Assembly: GCF_000364225.2 (NCBI RefSeq)
Contig: NZ_AQFT02000001.1
Span: 1,550,001 to 1,614,000, forward strand
Reading direction: 5' to 3'
Length of the DNA stretch: 64,000 bases
Source: Eubacterium plexicaudatum ASF492
Lineage (GTDB): Bacteria; Bacillota; Clostridia; Lachnospirales; Lachnospiraceae
A program made the position numbers and the translations under genes. The notes below the pieces were generated by a model. It was not told the DNA's origin. It did no database searches and was given only the letters and a program-made list of their open reading frames with translations. Below, one piece after another: positions 9,098-18,681 of the stretch. Every line of letters starts with the position of its first letter. Positions within the stretch are counted from its first letter, which is position 1.

Positions 9098-9106
9098 TTA
9101 ATAAAT
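9098..9106. repeat. target-site duplication, right copy
   Basis: TTAATAAAT directly after the right terminal repeat of the IS, identical to 7623-7631. Confidence 0.85.
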
Positions 9107-11346
9107 TTTCACCTTCGGAAATTGTCTGCAATGAAGCTTTTTATATGAGCGGTACGGATTTGGAAGAAATCTGTTCCCGGTTGCATATCAGCATTTTTGC
9201 GCTGGACGCATGGTATTTTTCGGATGAGACGACGTCTGCCACGCTGCTGGGACATTTTAAAGTAAACAGTGTGGAAGGGCTGGGACTAAAGGATTATCCA
9301 TGCGGTACGACAGCGGCAGGCGCACTGCTCAAATATCTGTATGAAACGCAGAAAAACGAAATGGAACATATGTCTGCCATTCATCCTTATACGACCGGCA
9401 TGTTTATGGTCATTGACAGTTCTACAAGGCGCAATCTGGAACTTGTGGAAACGATGCGGGAAAAGCAGAAACGAGGCTCGCTGCTGTGGGTACTGGATAA
9501 AACGAAAACGGCGATGGGTGCCAGAACACTGCGTTCTTATGTGGAGCAGCCGTTAATCAACCGCCAGGAAATCGAAGACCGTTATGACGCTATCGCAGAA
9601 ATCAACGGCAATCTGATAGACAGAGAAGAGCTGCGCGAATACCTGCGTCCGATTAACGATCTGGAGCGGCTGATTACGCGCGTTACGTACCAGACGGCAA
9701 ATCCGAGAGACTTAATTGCGCTGAGCAATTCCGTAAAAATGATTACACCGTTGAAAAAAATACTTGCAGATTTTCAAAGTCCGCTGTTAATGCGGACGCA
9801 GAAAGAAATGGACGCACTGGAGGATATTTATGCGCTGATAGATGCTTCGATTGAAGAAGAGGCGCCGATTTCCGTACGGGAAGGCGGTATTTTAAAAAAC
9901 GGGTTCAAAGAAGATATCGACAAATTAAGAGAAGCACGTACAAACGGCAAGACATGGCTTGCGGATATTGAAAAACAGGAACGGGAAGAAACCGGCATTA
10001 AAAATTTAAAAATCAAACATAATAAAGTGTTCGGCTACTATCTGGAAGTTACAAATTCCTATAAAAATCTTGTGCCCGATCATTATGTGCGCAGGCAGAC
10101 GTTAGCCAATGCCGAACGCTATATTACGCCGAAGTTAAAAGAACTGGAGGATATGATTTTAGGAGCGGAAGACAAGCTTGTCGTACTTGAGTATGAATAT
10201 TTCTGTGAAATCCGCAAAACGATTGCCGACCAGGTCGTGCGAATCCAGCAGACAGCGAAAGCGATTGCCGTGCTGGACGTACTTGTATCGCTGGCGGTCG
10301 TGGCAGAGGAAAATCATTACTGCCGTCCGGTGCTGAACGAAAACGGCACAATCGACATCCGCGAAGGCAGACATCCTGTTGTGGAAAAGATGATCAGCCA
10401 TGATATGTTTATTACAAACGACACGTATCTGGACAATGCGTCCAGCCGGATTTCCATTATTACGGGCCCGAATATGGCCGGTAAATCCACGTATATGCGC
10501 CAGACCGCACTGATCGTTATGATGGCGCAGATGGGCAGTTTTGTTCCGGCAAAATCGGCGGATATCGGACTGGTGGACCGTGTATTTACAAGAGTCGGTG
10601 CATCGGACGATCTGGCAAGCGGACAGAGTACGTTTATGGTGGAAATGAATGAAGTTGCCAATATTTTACGCAATGCGACAGACCGGAGCCTGCTTATTTT
10701 AGACGAAATCGGACGCGGCACCAGTACGTTCGACGGATTGAGCATTGCATGGGCCGTTGTGGAACATATCTCCAATCCGAAGCTGCTTGGAGCAAAGACG
10801 CTGTTTGCGACACATTATCATGAGCTGACGGAGCTGGAAGGAAAGCTGGATAACGTAAATAATTACTGTATCGCCGTAAAAGAAAAAGGAGACGATATCG
10901 TATTTTTACGCAAAATCGTCAAAGGTGGAGCAGATAAAAGCTACGGCATACAGGTCGCCAAGCTGGCAGGTGTACCGGACAGCGTTATTACAAGAGCAAA
11001 AGAAATTGTGGAAGAGTTAAGTGCCAATGATATCACGGAAATTGCCAAAAATCTTTCCGTAAAAAAAGCGACGGAAAAACAGAACAAGAAGACAGGTTCC
11101 AAAAAAACGCGTGAAAAAGAAAAAAATAAAATGGAATCGTATGAAAAAGAAAAAACGGTAAAAGAAACCGGTTTTATGGAACAGCTTTCTTTCTTTGATA
11201 CGATTGGGATTGGCAGTACGGAAACTGACGACGCACTGATTATCAAAGAGCTGGAAACGATAGATATCGGTACCATGACGCCGCTGGATGCATTGAACAA
11301 ATTAAATGAGCTGCAAAAGAAGGTGCAAGTGCTATGCCACAGATAG
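9098..11346 (+). pseudogene. mutS: DNA mismatch repair protein MutS, 3' fragment
   Basis: The rest of MutS after the insertion, with connector, lever, clamp and ATPase domains. Motifs include GPNMAGKST (Walker A), LLILDEIGRGTSTFDG (Walker B and signature), FATHYHELTELE, and a helix-turn-helix end. A Lys/Glu-rich linker near 11050-11170 makes the protein longer than usual (reconstructed about 916 residues). The longest ATG-started frame begins at 9145, but coding clearly extends back to the duplication. Without the mismatch-reading domain it should not support repair even if translated. The last bases overlap the mutL start. Confidence 0.9.
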
Positions 11347-13195
11347 AAGTATTGGATGAAAAAACAATCGACCGGATCGCAGCCGGAGAAGTTGTGGAAC
11401 GGCCGTCCTCGGTCGTAAAAGAGCTGGTGGAAAATGCCGTAGACGCGAAAGCGACTGCGATTACGATTGAAATTAAAGATGGCGGCATTTCCTTTATCCG
11501 CATTACGGACAACGGACAGGGAATTCCCAAAGAGGAAGTGCAAAAAGCGTTTCTGCGCCATGCGACAAGCAAACTGAAAAAAATCGAAGATCTGCTTACG
11601 ATTTCTTCGCTTGGATTTCGTGGTGAAGCGTTATCCAGCATTGCCGCGGTCGCACAGGTAGAAGTGATTACAAAGACGGCATCCGAGCTTACCGGGACAA
11701 AATATCGGATTGAAGGTTCCAAAGAAATCGGACAGGAAGAAATCGGCGCACCGGAAGGGACCACATTTCTTGTGCGCAACCTGTTTTACAACACGCCTGC
11801 CAGACACAAATTTTTAAAATCCGCCCAGACCGAAGCGTCTTATATCAGTACTCTGGTCGAACGGCTGGCGCTGTCACATCCGGATATTTCCTTTCAGCTG
11901 ATTGTCAATAACCAGCCAAAGCTGCATACGAACGGCAATACAAAGCTGAAAGATATTATTTACCACATTTTCGGAAGGGACATAGCCGCAGGCGTGCTGC
12001 CTGTCCGGGCACAATGCGATTTGTTTTCCATAGACGGTTATATCGGCAAACCGATAATTGCCAGAGGGAACCGGAATTTTGAAATTTATTTTATCAACGG
12101 GCGCTACATTAAAAGTACGCTGCTGACCAAATGTATTGAAGATGCCTATAAACCGTATTTAATGAAGCACCAGTATCCGTTTACCGTTTGCATATGCAGA
12201 TGGACAGCGAATGGATGGATGTAAATGTCCATCCGACGAAAATGGAACTCCGTTTCTGGCAAAGCGAGCAGATCTATGAACAGCTCTCGGAAATGATTTG
12301 CAGTGCGCTCAGGCAAAAAGATATGGTGCCCGAGGTTCCGCTGGTCGAACAACCAGACGCCAAAACCGCTCCAAAACCCGAGCGGCGCGGACCGGAACCA
12401 TTTGAAAAAAAGCGTCTGGAGGCAATTGCACAATCCGTAAAAAAAGACAGTCCATACGAACGCAAGTACACGCAGACGCCGGAGCGTACGCCCGAACCAA
12501 AAACGGAACGGCCCGCTGCGGACCGTTCCGTATCCGAAGCGCCAAGGTCTGAGTATCAGCAGCTTACGCTGGCGGAAAGCAGTGTATACCACGCTGATTT
12601 TATCCGGGAAGCCAAACGCCGAAATTACCGGATCATCGGTCAGCTGTTTGACACTTACTGGCTGGTGCAGGTGGAAAACGAGCTGTTTATTATTGACCAG
12701 CATGCCGCGTATGAAAAGGTACTGTACGAAGAAATGATGCGCCGGTTTGCGGAACATACGGTTACTTCGCAGCAGATCAGTCCACCTATGATTATTACAA
12801 TGACGATGCAGGAACAGGAGCTGTTTGAGACCTATCAGGACGCTTTTCGCAAAACCGGTTTTGAAATCAACGCATTTGGCGGCAGAGAATATGCTGTCTG
12901 CGCGGTACCGGCAAATTTGTATAACCTGAATCGGAAGGAACTGTTTCTGGAAATGCTGGATGGCTTATCACAGGATACCGGCAAAAAAACACCGGATTAT
13001 ATAACGGAAAAAATTGCTTCGATGTCGTGCAAAGCAGCCGTAAAAGGCAGACAGCAGCTGTCCTTGCAGGAAGCCGAACAGCTGCTTGCGGATTTGTTGA
13101 AGCTGGAGAATCCGTATCACTGTCCGCATGGAAGACCGACGATTATTGCAATGTCCAAAACGGAAATAGAAAAAAAATTCAGGCGTATTGTATAA
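11334..13195 (+). pseudogene. mutL: DNA mismatch repair protein MutL, single-base frameshift
   Basis: MutL couples MutS to strand nicking and removal. The N-terminal GHKL ATPase motifs are present (IAAGEVVERP, DNGQGIP, GFRGEAL). The C-terminal half carries the endonuclease-type DQHAAYEKVLYEE motif, as in bacteria lacking MutH. The frame breaks near 12187-12189: adding one T in the GTTTGC context joins FTV to LHMQMDSEW and restores one protein of about 620 residues. As written, translation stops at 12224. The ATG overlaps the end of mutS by 13 bases, so expression is coupled. The break may be a consensus error, because many genes here show the same kind of loss. Confidence 0.88.
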
Positions 13196-13207
13196 GGGAG
13201 AATGACG

Positions 13208-14182
13208 ATGGAACAAATGACCGGAAGCGGCCAAAAGCCACTTATTATTTTAACGGGGCCTACGGCCGTAGGAAAAACGGAACTGTCCATCCGGCTGGCC
13301 AAGCAGGTAAACGGCGCTGTTATATCGGCAGATTCCATGCAGGTATACCGGCATATGGACATTGGGTCCGCTAAAATTACAACGGAACAGATGCAGGGTG
13401 TGCGGCACTATTTAATTGACGAATTGATGCCGGATGAGGCGTTCAATGTCGTCCGGTTTCAGCAGTATGCGAAAAAATATATGCAGGAAATTTATCAAAA
13501 CGGACAAATTCCGATTCTGGCAGGCGGTACCGGATTTTACATTCAGGCCGTGTTATACGATATTGATTTTTCCGCACAGGATGCGGACGACGATTACCGT
13601 ATGGAGCTGGAAGCGCTTGCCGGGGAAAAAGGCGTCCGGTATCTGCATACGATGCTTGCACAGGTCGATCCGGTATCTGCGCAGACGATTCATTTCAATA
13701 ATAAAAAGCGTGTAATTCGCGCTTTGGAATTTTTTCGGTTGACAGGAACGCGCATATCTGAGCATAATAAAAAAGAGCATGAAAAAAAGTCCCCTTACCG
13801 CGCCGCTTATTTTGTATTAAATGACAGGCGGGAACATCTTTATGAACGAATCGACAGACGAACCGATGAGATGATGGCAAACGGGCTTGTAGAAGAAGTC
13901 CGAACGCTGATCAATATGGGATATACCAAAGAGCTTGTTTCCATGCAGGGACTTGGCTATAAAGAACTGTTTCCATATTTTGACAACACATGCACGCTGG
14001 AAGAGGCGACAGAGATTATCAAACGGGATACGAGGCATTTTGCAAAGCGTCAGCTGACGTGGTTTCGACGGGAAAAAGATGTAATTTGGGTGAATAAAGA
14101 TAAGTTTTCTTATGATAACGACAAAATTTTATCCTATATGAATGCTATATTGAGGGAGAAAGGAATCCTGAACCAGACATGA
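13208..14182 (+). CDS. miaA: tRNA dimethylallyltransferase
   Basis: A 324-residue prenyltransferase that adds a dimethylallyl group to A37 of tRNAs reading codons starting with U. The P-loop GPTAVGKTE is near the N-terminus, with DSMQVYR and GGTGFYIQAVLY motifs following and the tRNA-binding segment QLTWFRRE near the end. The ATG at 13208 is preferred over 13202 because GGGAG lies 7 bases before it. It is the third gene of the mutS-mutL-miaA operon, a common arrangement in Firmicutes, and so is exposed to polar effects of the IS. Confidence 0.92.
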   Translation: MEQMTGSGQKPLIILTGPTAVGKTELSIRLAKQVNGAVISADSMQVYRHMDIGSAKITTEQMQGVRHYLIDELMPDEAFNVVRFQQYAKKYMQEIYQNGQIPILAGGTGFYIQAVLYDIDFSAQDADDDYRMELEALAGEKGVRYLHTMLAQVDPVSAQTIHFNNKKRVIRALEFFRLTGTRISEHNKKEHEKKSPYRAAYFVLNDRREHLYERIDRRTDEMMANGLVEEVRTLINMGYTKELVSMQGLGYKELFPYFDNTCTLEEATEIIKRDTRHFAKRQLTWFRREKDVIWVNKDKFSYDNDKILSYMNAILREKGILNQT

Positions 14183-15468
14183 ACAGTCATTTTACAAACA
14201 TTTACAAAAATATGGGTATTTGCGATAACGTAGCCGCTTTTGGAGAAGAGGCGGTGCAGGAATTAAAAGAACGTTTTGAACGGATTGACGAAACGGCACA
14301 GATCAATCAGCTGAAAGTCATACATGCCATGCAGAAAAACAAAGTCAGCGCAGCATCTTTTAACCAGAGCAGCGGCTATGGTTACGACGACTACGGCAGA
14401 GATACGCTGGAGAAAGTCTATGCGGACTGTTTTCATACCGAAGACGCCCTTGTCCGGCCGCAGATTACATGCGGCACGCATGCGCTTGCACTTGCGCTGC
14501 TGTCAAACCTGCGTCCCGGCGACGAACTTTTGTCGGCATCCGGAAAGCCTTACGATACGCTGGAAGAGGTAATCGGTATCCGGCCGTCTCAGGGATCCCT
14601 GGCCGAATACGGCATTACTTACCGGCAGGTAAATTTATGTCCGGACGGAAATTTTGATTATGCAGGAATTAAAAATGCCATTCATGACAACACTAAAATG
14701 GTAACCATCCAGCGTTCCAAAGGGTATCAGGCAAGACCAACGCTTTCCGTGGAAAAAATCGGAGAACTGATCGCATTTGTGAAGAACATCCGACCGGACA
14801 TCATCTGTATGGTAGACAACTGTTACGGTGAATTCGTGCAGCTTTGTGAACCGTCCGATTTCGGAGCGGACATGACCGTAGGCTCACTCATTAAAAATCC
14901 GGGCGGAGGTCTGGCGCCGATCGGCGGGTATATCGCAGGTACAAAAACATGTGTGGAAAATGCCGCATACCGGCTGACTTCGCCGGGACTTGGAAAAGAA
15001 GTCGGCGCGTCTCTTGGCGTGATGCAGACTTTTTACCAGGGGTTGTTCCAGGCGCCGGTCGTAACGGCAGGCGCGTTAAAAGGAGCTGTTTTTGCTGCGA
15101 ATCTGTACGAAAAACTAGGCTTCACCGTAGTACCAAACGGCTGCGAGCCGCGTTATGACATTATCCAGGCTGTTACATTGGGTTCAAAGGAAAGACTTCT
15201 TGCATTTTGCGAAGGCATTCAGGCGGCAGCTCCGGTAGACAGTTACGTAACGCCGGAACCGTGGGACATGCCGGGGTATGACAGCAAAGTCATTATGGCG
15301 GCCGGCGCTTTTGTACAGGGATCTTCGATTGAATTAAGCGCAGACGGGCCTTTAAAAGAGCCCTATAACGTATATTTCCAGGGCGGACTGACCTGGTATC
15401 ATGCAAAATATGGAATTTTAATGTCTTTACAAAAACTTTATGAGCGAAATCTTGTTAAACTTGGATGA
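14179..15468 (+). CDS. aluminium-resistance / methionine gamma-lyase-like PLP protein
   Basis: A 429-residue fold-type I PLP enzyme of the family usually named aluminium resistance protein or YnbB, related to methionine gamma-lyase and cystathionine beta-lyase. Seen are the GTHALALALLSNLRPGDE cofactor region, MVDNCYGEF and the lysine segment VGSLIKNPGGGLAPIGGYI. The ATG overlaps the miaA stop by 4 bases, an arrangement frequent in Clostridia. The true reaction is not established for this family; C-S bond cleavage of a sulfur amino acid is the structural expectation. Confidence 0.85.
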   Translation: MNSHFTNIYKNMGICDNVAAFGEEAVQELKERFERIDETAQINQLKVIHAMQKNKVSAASFNQSSGYGYDDYGRDTLEKVYADCFHTEDALVRPQITCGTHALALALLSNLRPGDELLSASGKPYDTLEEVIGIRPSQGSLAEYGITYRQVNLCPDGNFDYAGIKNAIHDNTKMVTIQRSKGYQARPTLSVEKIGELIAFVKNIRPDIICMVDNCYGEFVQLCEPSDFGADMTVGSLIKNPGGGLAPIGGYIAGTKTCVENAAYRLTSPGLGKEVGASLGVMQTFYQGLFQAPVVTAGALKGAVFAANLYEKLGFTVVPNGCEPRYDIIQAVTLGSKERLLAFCEGIQAAAPVDSYVTPEPWDMPGYDSKVIMAAGAFVQGSSIELSADGPLKEPYNVYFQGGLTWYHAKYGILMSLQKLYERNLVKLG

Positions 15469-15540
15469 ATATGTTAATATTATAGAATTGTAGGTTCCTG
15501 CTGCGATTTTCTGATAGAGAGAGTGGAAAGGAACGAAACG

Positions 15541-16230
15541 ATGCAGAAACATTTAACCGTAAAAGAACTACCAAAAAACGACCGCCCTTATGAGAAATGC
15601 ATGTATTACGGTCCGCAGTCACTGACAGACGAAGAACTTCTGGCTATTTTTATCCGGACCGGTACAAAAAAATACACTTCCATTGAACTTGGAGGAAAGA
15701 TTCTGGAAAAGGGAAACCGCAACCTGATAAATCTGTATGATTACAGTATGCAGACATTGATGGAATATGAAGGAATCGGCAAAGTCAAAGCGATGCAGCT
15801 TAAGTGTATTGCCGAAATATCCAAGCGGATTGCAAATGTAAGCAGAAATATGGACATTTGTTTTTCTTCGCCGGATGCCGTAGCCGACTTTTATATGGAA
15901 AAGCTGCGGCACGAACCAAAAGAACATTTCGTCGTCTGTATGCTGGACAGCAAATGCCGTTATCTGGGAGAGCGGACCTTAACCATCGGAAGCGTCAATG
16001 CTTCTTTGGTATCCCCGCGGGAAGTGTTTATCCATGCGCTGTCACTCCAGGCGGTTTCGATAATAATTCTGCATAACCATCCAAGCGGCAGGCCACAGCC
16101 AAGCCGTGAGGACAGGCAAGTTACAAAATGCATTGCCGAATGTGGAAGAATGCTTCAAATCGAACTTTCGGACCATATTATTATCGGTGATCATCAATAC
16201 TACAGTTTTAGAGAAAAGGGACTGCTTTAA
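15541..16230 (+). CDS. radC: RadC family JAB-domain protein
   Basis: A 229-residue protein with an N-terminal helix-hairpin-helix region (EYEGIGKVKAMQLKC) and a C-terminal JAB/MPN metal site HNHPSGRPQPSRED. The radC name comes from an E. coli DNA-repair mutation later assigned to another gene, so its cellular role is unsettled. The ATG at 15541 is chosen over an in-frame GTG at 15523 because GGAAAGGA ends 8 bases before it. It lies directly ahead of mreB, a conserved neighbour in Firmicutes. Confidence 0.9.
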   Translation: MQKHLTVKELPKNDRPYEKCMYYGPQSLTDEELLAIFIRTGTKKYTSIELGGKILEKGNRNLINLYDYSMQTLMEYEGIGKVKAMQLKCIAEISKRIANVSRNMDICFSSPDAVADFYMEKLRHEPKEHFVVCMLDSKCRYLGERTLTIGSVNASLVSPREVFIHALSLQAVSIIILHNHPSGRPQPSREDRQVTKCIAECGRMLQIELSDHIIIGDHQYYSFREKGLL

Positions 16231-16250
16231 TCCCTGAATAGGAGACAAGA

Positions 16251-17270
16251 ATGATGTCAGCTAATATTTATGGCGTGGATTTAGGCACTGCCAATTTAAA
16301 AATTTACTGTAAAGCCAACGGAACGATTTTAAATGAAAAAAATACTATCGCGATTATTAACAAAAATCAGATGTATTCGTATGGCAATGACGCCTATGCT
16401 ATGTACGAAAAGGCGCCCGACCAGATACAGGTCACATTTCCGATTGTCAATGGCGTGATCGCAGACTATAACAATATGCAGACAATGCTGTTCGAATTTC
16501 TGGAAAAAAATGCCAAAGGCAAAATCCGGGGCGCGGAATTTGTTGTTGCCGTACCGACGGATATTACCGAAGTGGAAAAAAAGGCGTTTTCCGATATCTT
16601 TTTTAAGTCGAAAGCAAAGCCGAGAAGTGTTTTGCTGTGTGAAAAACCGATCGCGGATGCTGTCGGCCTCGGACTGAATGTCAATGAGCCTACGGGCATT
16701 ATGATTGTGGACATCGGTGCGGATACGACGGAAATTTCCATTATTTCGTTAGGCGGACTGGTCATCAGCCATCTGCTGCATTTTGGCGGCAACCGGCTGG
16801 ATGAGTCGATTATCAGCTATATCCGCAAAAACTATAATCTTGTCATCGGCAGAAAGACGGCCTGCTCGTTAAAAGAGCAGCTTGGATGCGCGCTGGAAGG
16901 CAGGGAAGATAAAATGGTTATTGTCGGCCGCGACGTTGTCAGCGGATTGCCGATTGAGATGGAGATTACCTCGTCGATCGTTTATGAGGCAATCCGCGAC
17001 CATTTGACAAATATCTGTACCAATATTAAGCTTATTTTGGAAAAAACACCGCCGGAACTTGCCAAAGACATTATTTACTCAGGTATTTATATTACCGGTG
17101 GCGGCTCCAAAATAGAAAAGCTGGATGAATTATTCAAGCAGATTACCAATATTAAAGTCAACTGCTGTGATAATCCTGAAGAAAGTGTTGCACAGGGACT
17201 GATTAAAATCGTATCGGACAATGAATACAAACATCTGGCCTACAGCCTGAAATCCAGTATTTATAAATAG
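16251..17270 (+). CDS. mreB: rod-shape determining protein MreB
   Basis: A 339-residue actin-like ATPase that forms membrane-bound filaments and guides lateral wall synthesis. Nucleotide-binding motifs are GVDLGTANLKIY (phosphate 1), IVDIGADTTEIS (phosphate 2) and YITGGGSKIEKL (adenosine). GGAG lies 6 bases before the first of two adjacent ATG codons. It begins the mreB-mreC-mreD-mrdA-minCDE-rodA run and is intact, unlike mreC and mreD. Confidence 0.92.
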   Translation: MMSANIYGVDLGTANLKIYCKANGTILNEKNTIAIINKNQMYSYGNDAYAMYEKAPDQIQVTFPIVNGVIADYNNMQTMLFEFLEKNAKGKIRGAEFVVAVPTDITEVEKKAFSDIFFKSKAKPRSVLLCEKPIADAVGLGLNVNEPTGIMIVDIGADTTEISIISLGGLVISHLLHFGGNRLDESIISYIRKNYNLVIGRKTACSLKEQLGCALEGREDKMVIVGRDVVSGLPIEMEITSSIVYEAIRDHLTNICTNIKLILEKTPPELAKDIIYSGIYITGGGSKIEKLDELFKQITNIKVNCCDNPEESVAQGLIKIVSDNEYKHLAYSLKSSIYK

Positions 17271-17281
17271 AGGATACCGGC

Positions 17282-18150
17282 ATGAGAAGAAGAAGAAAAG
17301 CGCGCCGTAATATTCCTGCAAAATATTTGCTCTGGTTTTATCGGTGCTTTGTGTGGTCGCCATGTTTGCCAGTTTTTTATTTGACGTTTCGTTTACACCT
17401 TTAAATACGGCGGCAGGCTATGTATTTATTCCCATGCAAAAAGGAATTAACGAAGTCGGGGTGTGGCTGAATCATGTGACGGATAATCTGGCGCAGCTGC
17501 GGGATGTGATGCATAAAAATGAAGAACTGCAGGCACAGGTAGACGAGCTGACCACGCAGCTTAGCACATATCAGATGGAACAGTATGATATTGAAGATAT
17601 GCGCAAACTGCTGGATTTGGATGAACAGTATAAGTATGAAAAAATCGGCGCCAGCATTATCGGAAAAGATGCCGGAAACTGGTTTGATACCTTTATTATT
17701 GATAAAGGTTCCGAAGACGGCATTGAGGTTGATATGAACGTCATTGCAGGAAGCGGACTGGTTGGAATTATTACAAACGTCGGGCCTAATTATGCAAATG
17801 TGCGTTCGATTATAGATGACCGCAACAGTGTCAGCGCAATGGTGCTGACGACCTCGGATAAATGCTTTGTCAACGGAGATCTGGAAATGATGAGCGAACA
17901 GCAGGTCATTGCCTTTACGGATCTGACCGATGCCGATGATAAGGCTGCCATCGGAGATCAGGTCGTAACCTCCTATACGAGCAGCAAATATCTGCCCGGA
18001 CTTTTAATCGGACAGATTCATGAGCTGCAGACCGATTCCAACAACCTGACAAAATCCGGCACGATTACACCGGCCGTGGATTTTGAACATATTAAGAACG
18101 TACTTGTCATCCTGGACAAAAAGCAGGCTGTACAGGAAAAGGAAAATTAA
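17282..18150 (+). pseudogene. mreC: cell-shape protein MreC, frame broken near the N-terminus
   Basis: MreC is a single-pass membrane protein linking MreB to the wall-synthesis enzymes. The ATG at 17282 starts a basic segment (MRRRRKARRNIPAKYLL). The membrane helix and rest of the protein continue in another frame from about 17335 (VLCVVAMFASFLFDVSF, a coiled coil around residues 60-90, then the beta-barrel domain). Adding one base in 17331-17338 restores a protein of about 289 residues. MreC is normally needed in rod-shaped cells, so a sequence error is more likely than a real loss. Confidence 0.85.
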
Positions 18151-18163
18151 AAGGACCTACAAC

Positions 18164-18681
18164 ATGAGAAGAAAGATTACCGTTTTTTCATTATTTTTGT
18201 CTGCTTTCTGCTGCAGACGACAGTTTTTCAGGCATTGGCGTTAGCCTCGATTTCACCGAATCTTCTGATTGTGGTTGTATCATCTTTTGGCTTTATGCGC
18301 GGCAGGAAAGAAGGAATGTATATCGGTTTTCTTACGGGGCTGATCTTTGACGCCTTTTATGGAACGATTTTTGGCTTTTACGCCCTTGTATATATGTATG
18401 CCGGATACTGTAACGGTATGTTCCGTAAATTTTTCTTTCCGGATGATATCAAGCTACCAATGCTTTTAATTTCCGTCAGTGATATTGTCTACAACGTAGC
18501 TGTTTACATTTTAAAATTTATGTTCCGCGGACAGTTTCACTTCGGCTACTATCTGCTGCATGTCATTGTACCGGAACTTGTTTATACCGTTCTGATTATG
18601 ATTTTTCTGTATCCGATACTGTTGAAAATCAATCAGAAACTGGAAGCAGTAGAAAAAAGGAGTGGTATTAAGTTTGTATGA
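18164..18681 (+). pseudogene. mreD: rod-shape determining protein MreD, T-run frameshift
   Basis: A small multi-pass membrane protein acting with MreC and RodA. The ATG at 18164 begins MRRKITVF, then the frame breaks at a T6 run (18183-18188). With seven T it continues as a hydrophobic first helix into ASISPNLLIVVVSSFGFMRGRKEG and further helices, about 172 residues. As written, the 148-residue downstream part would lack the first membrane segment. The 3' end overlaps the start region of mrdA. Confidence 0.82.
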
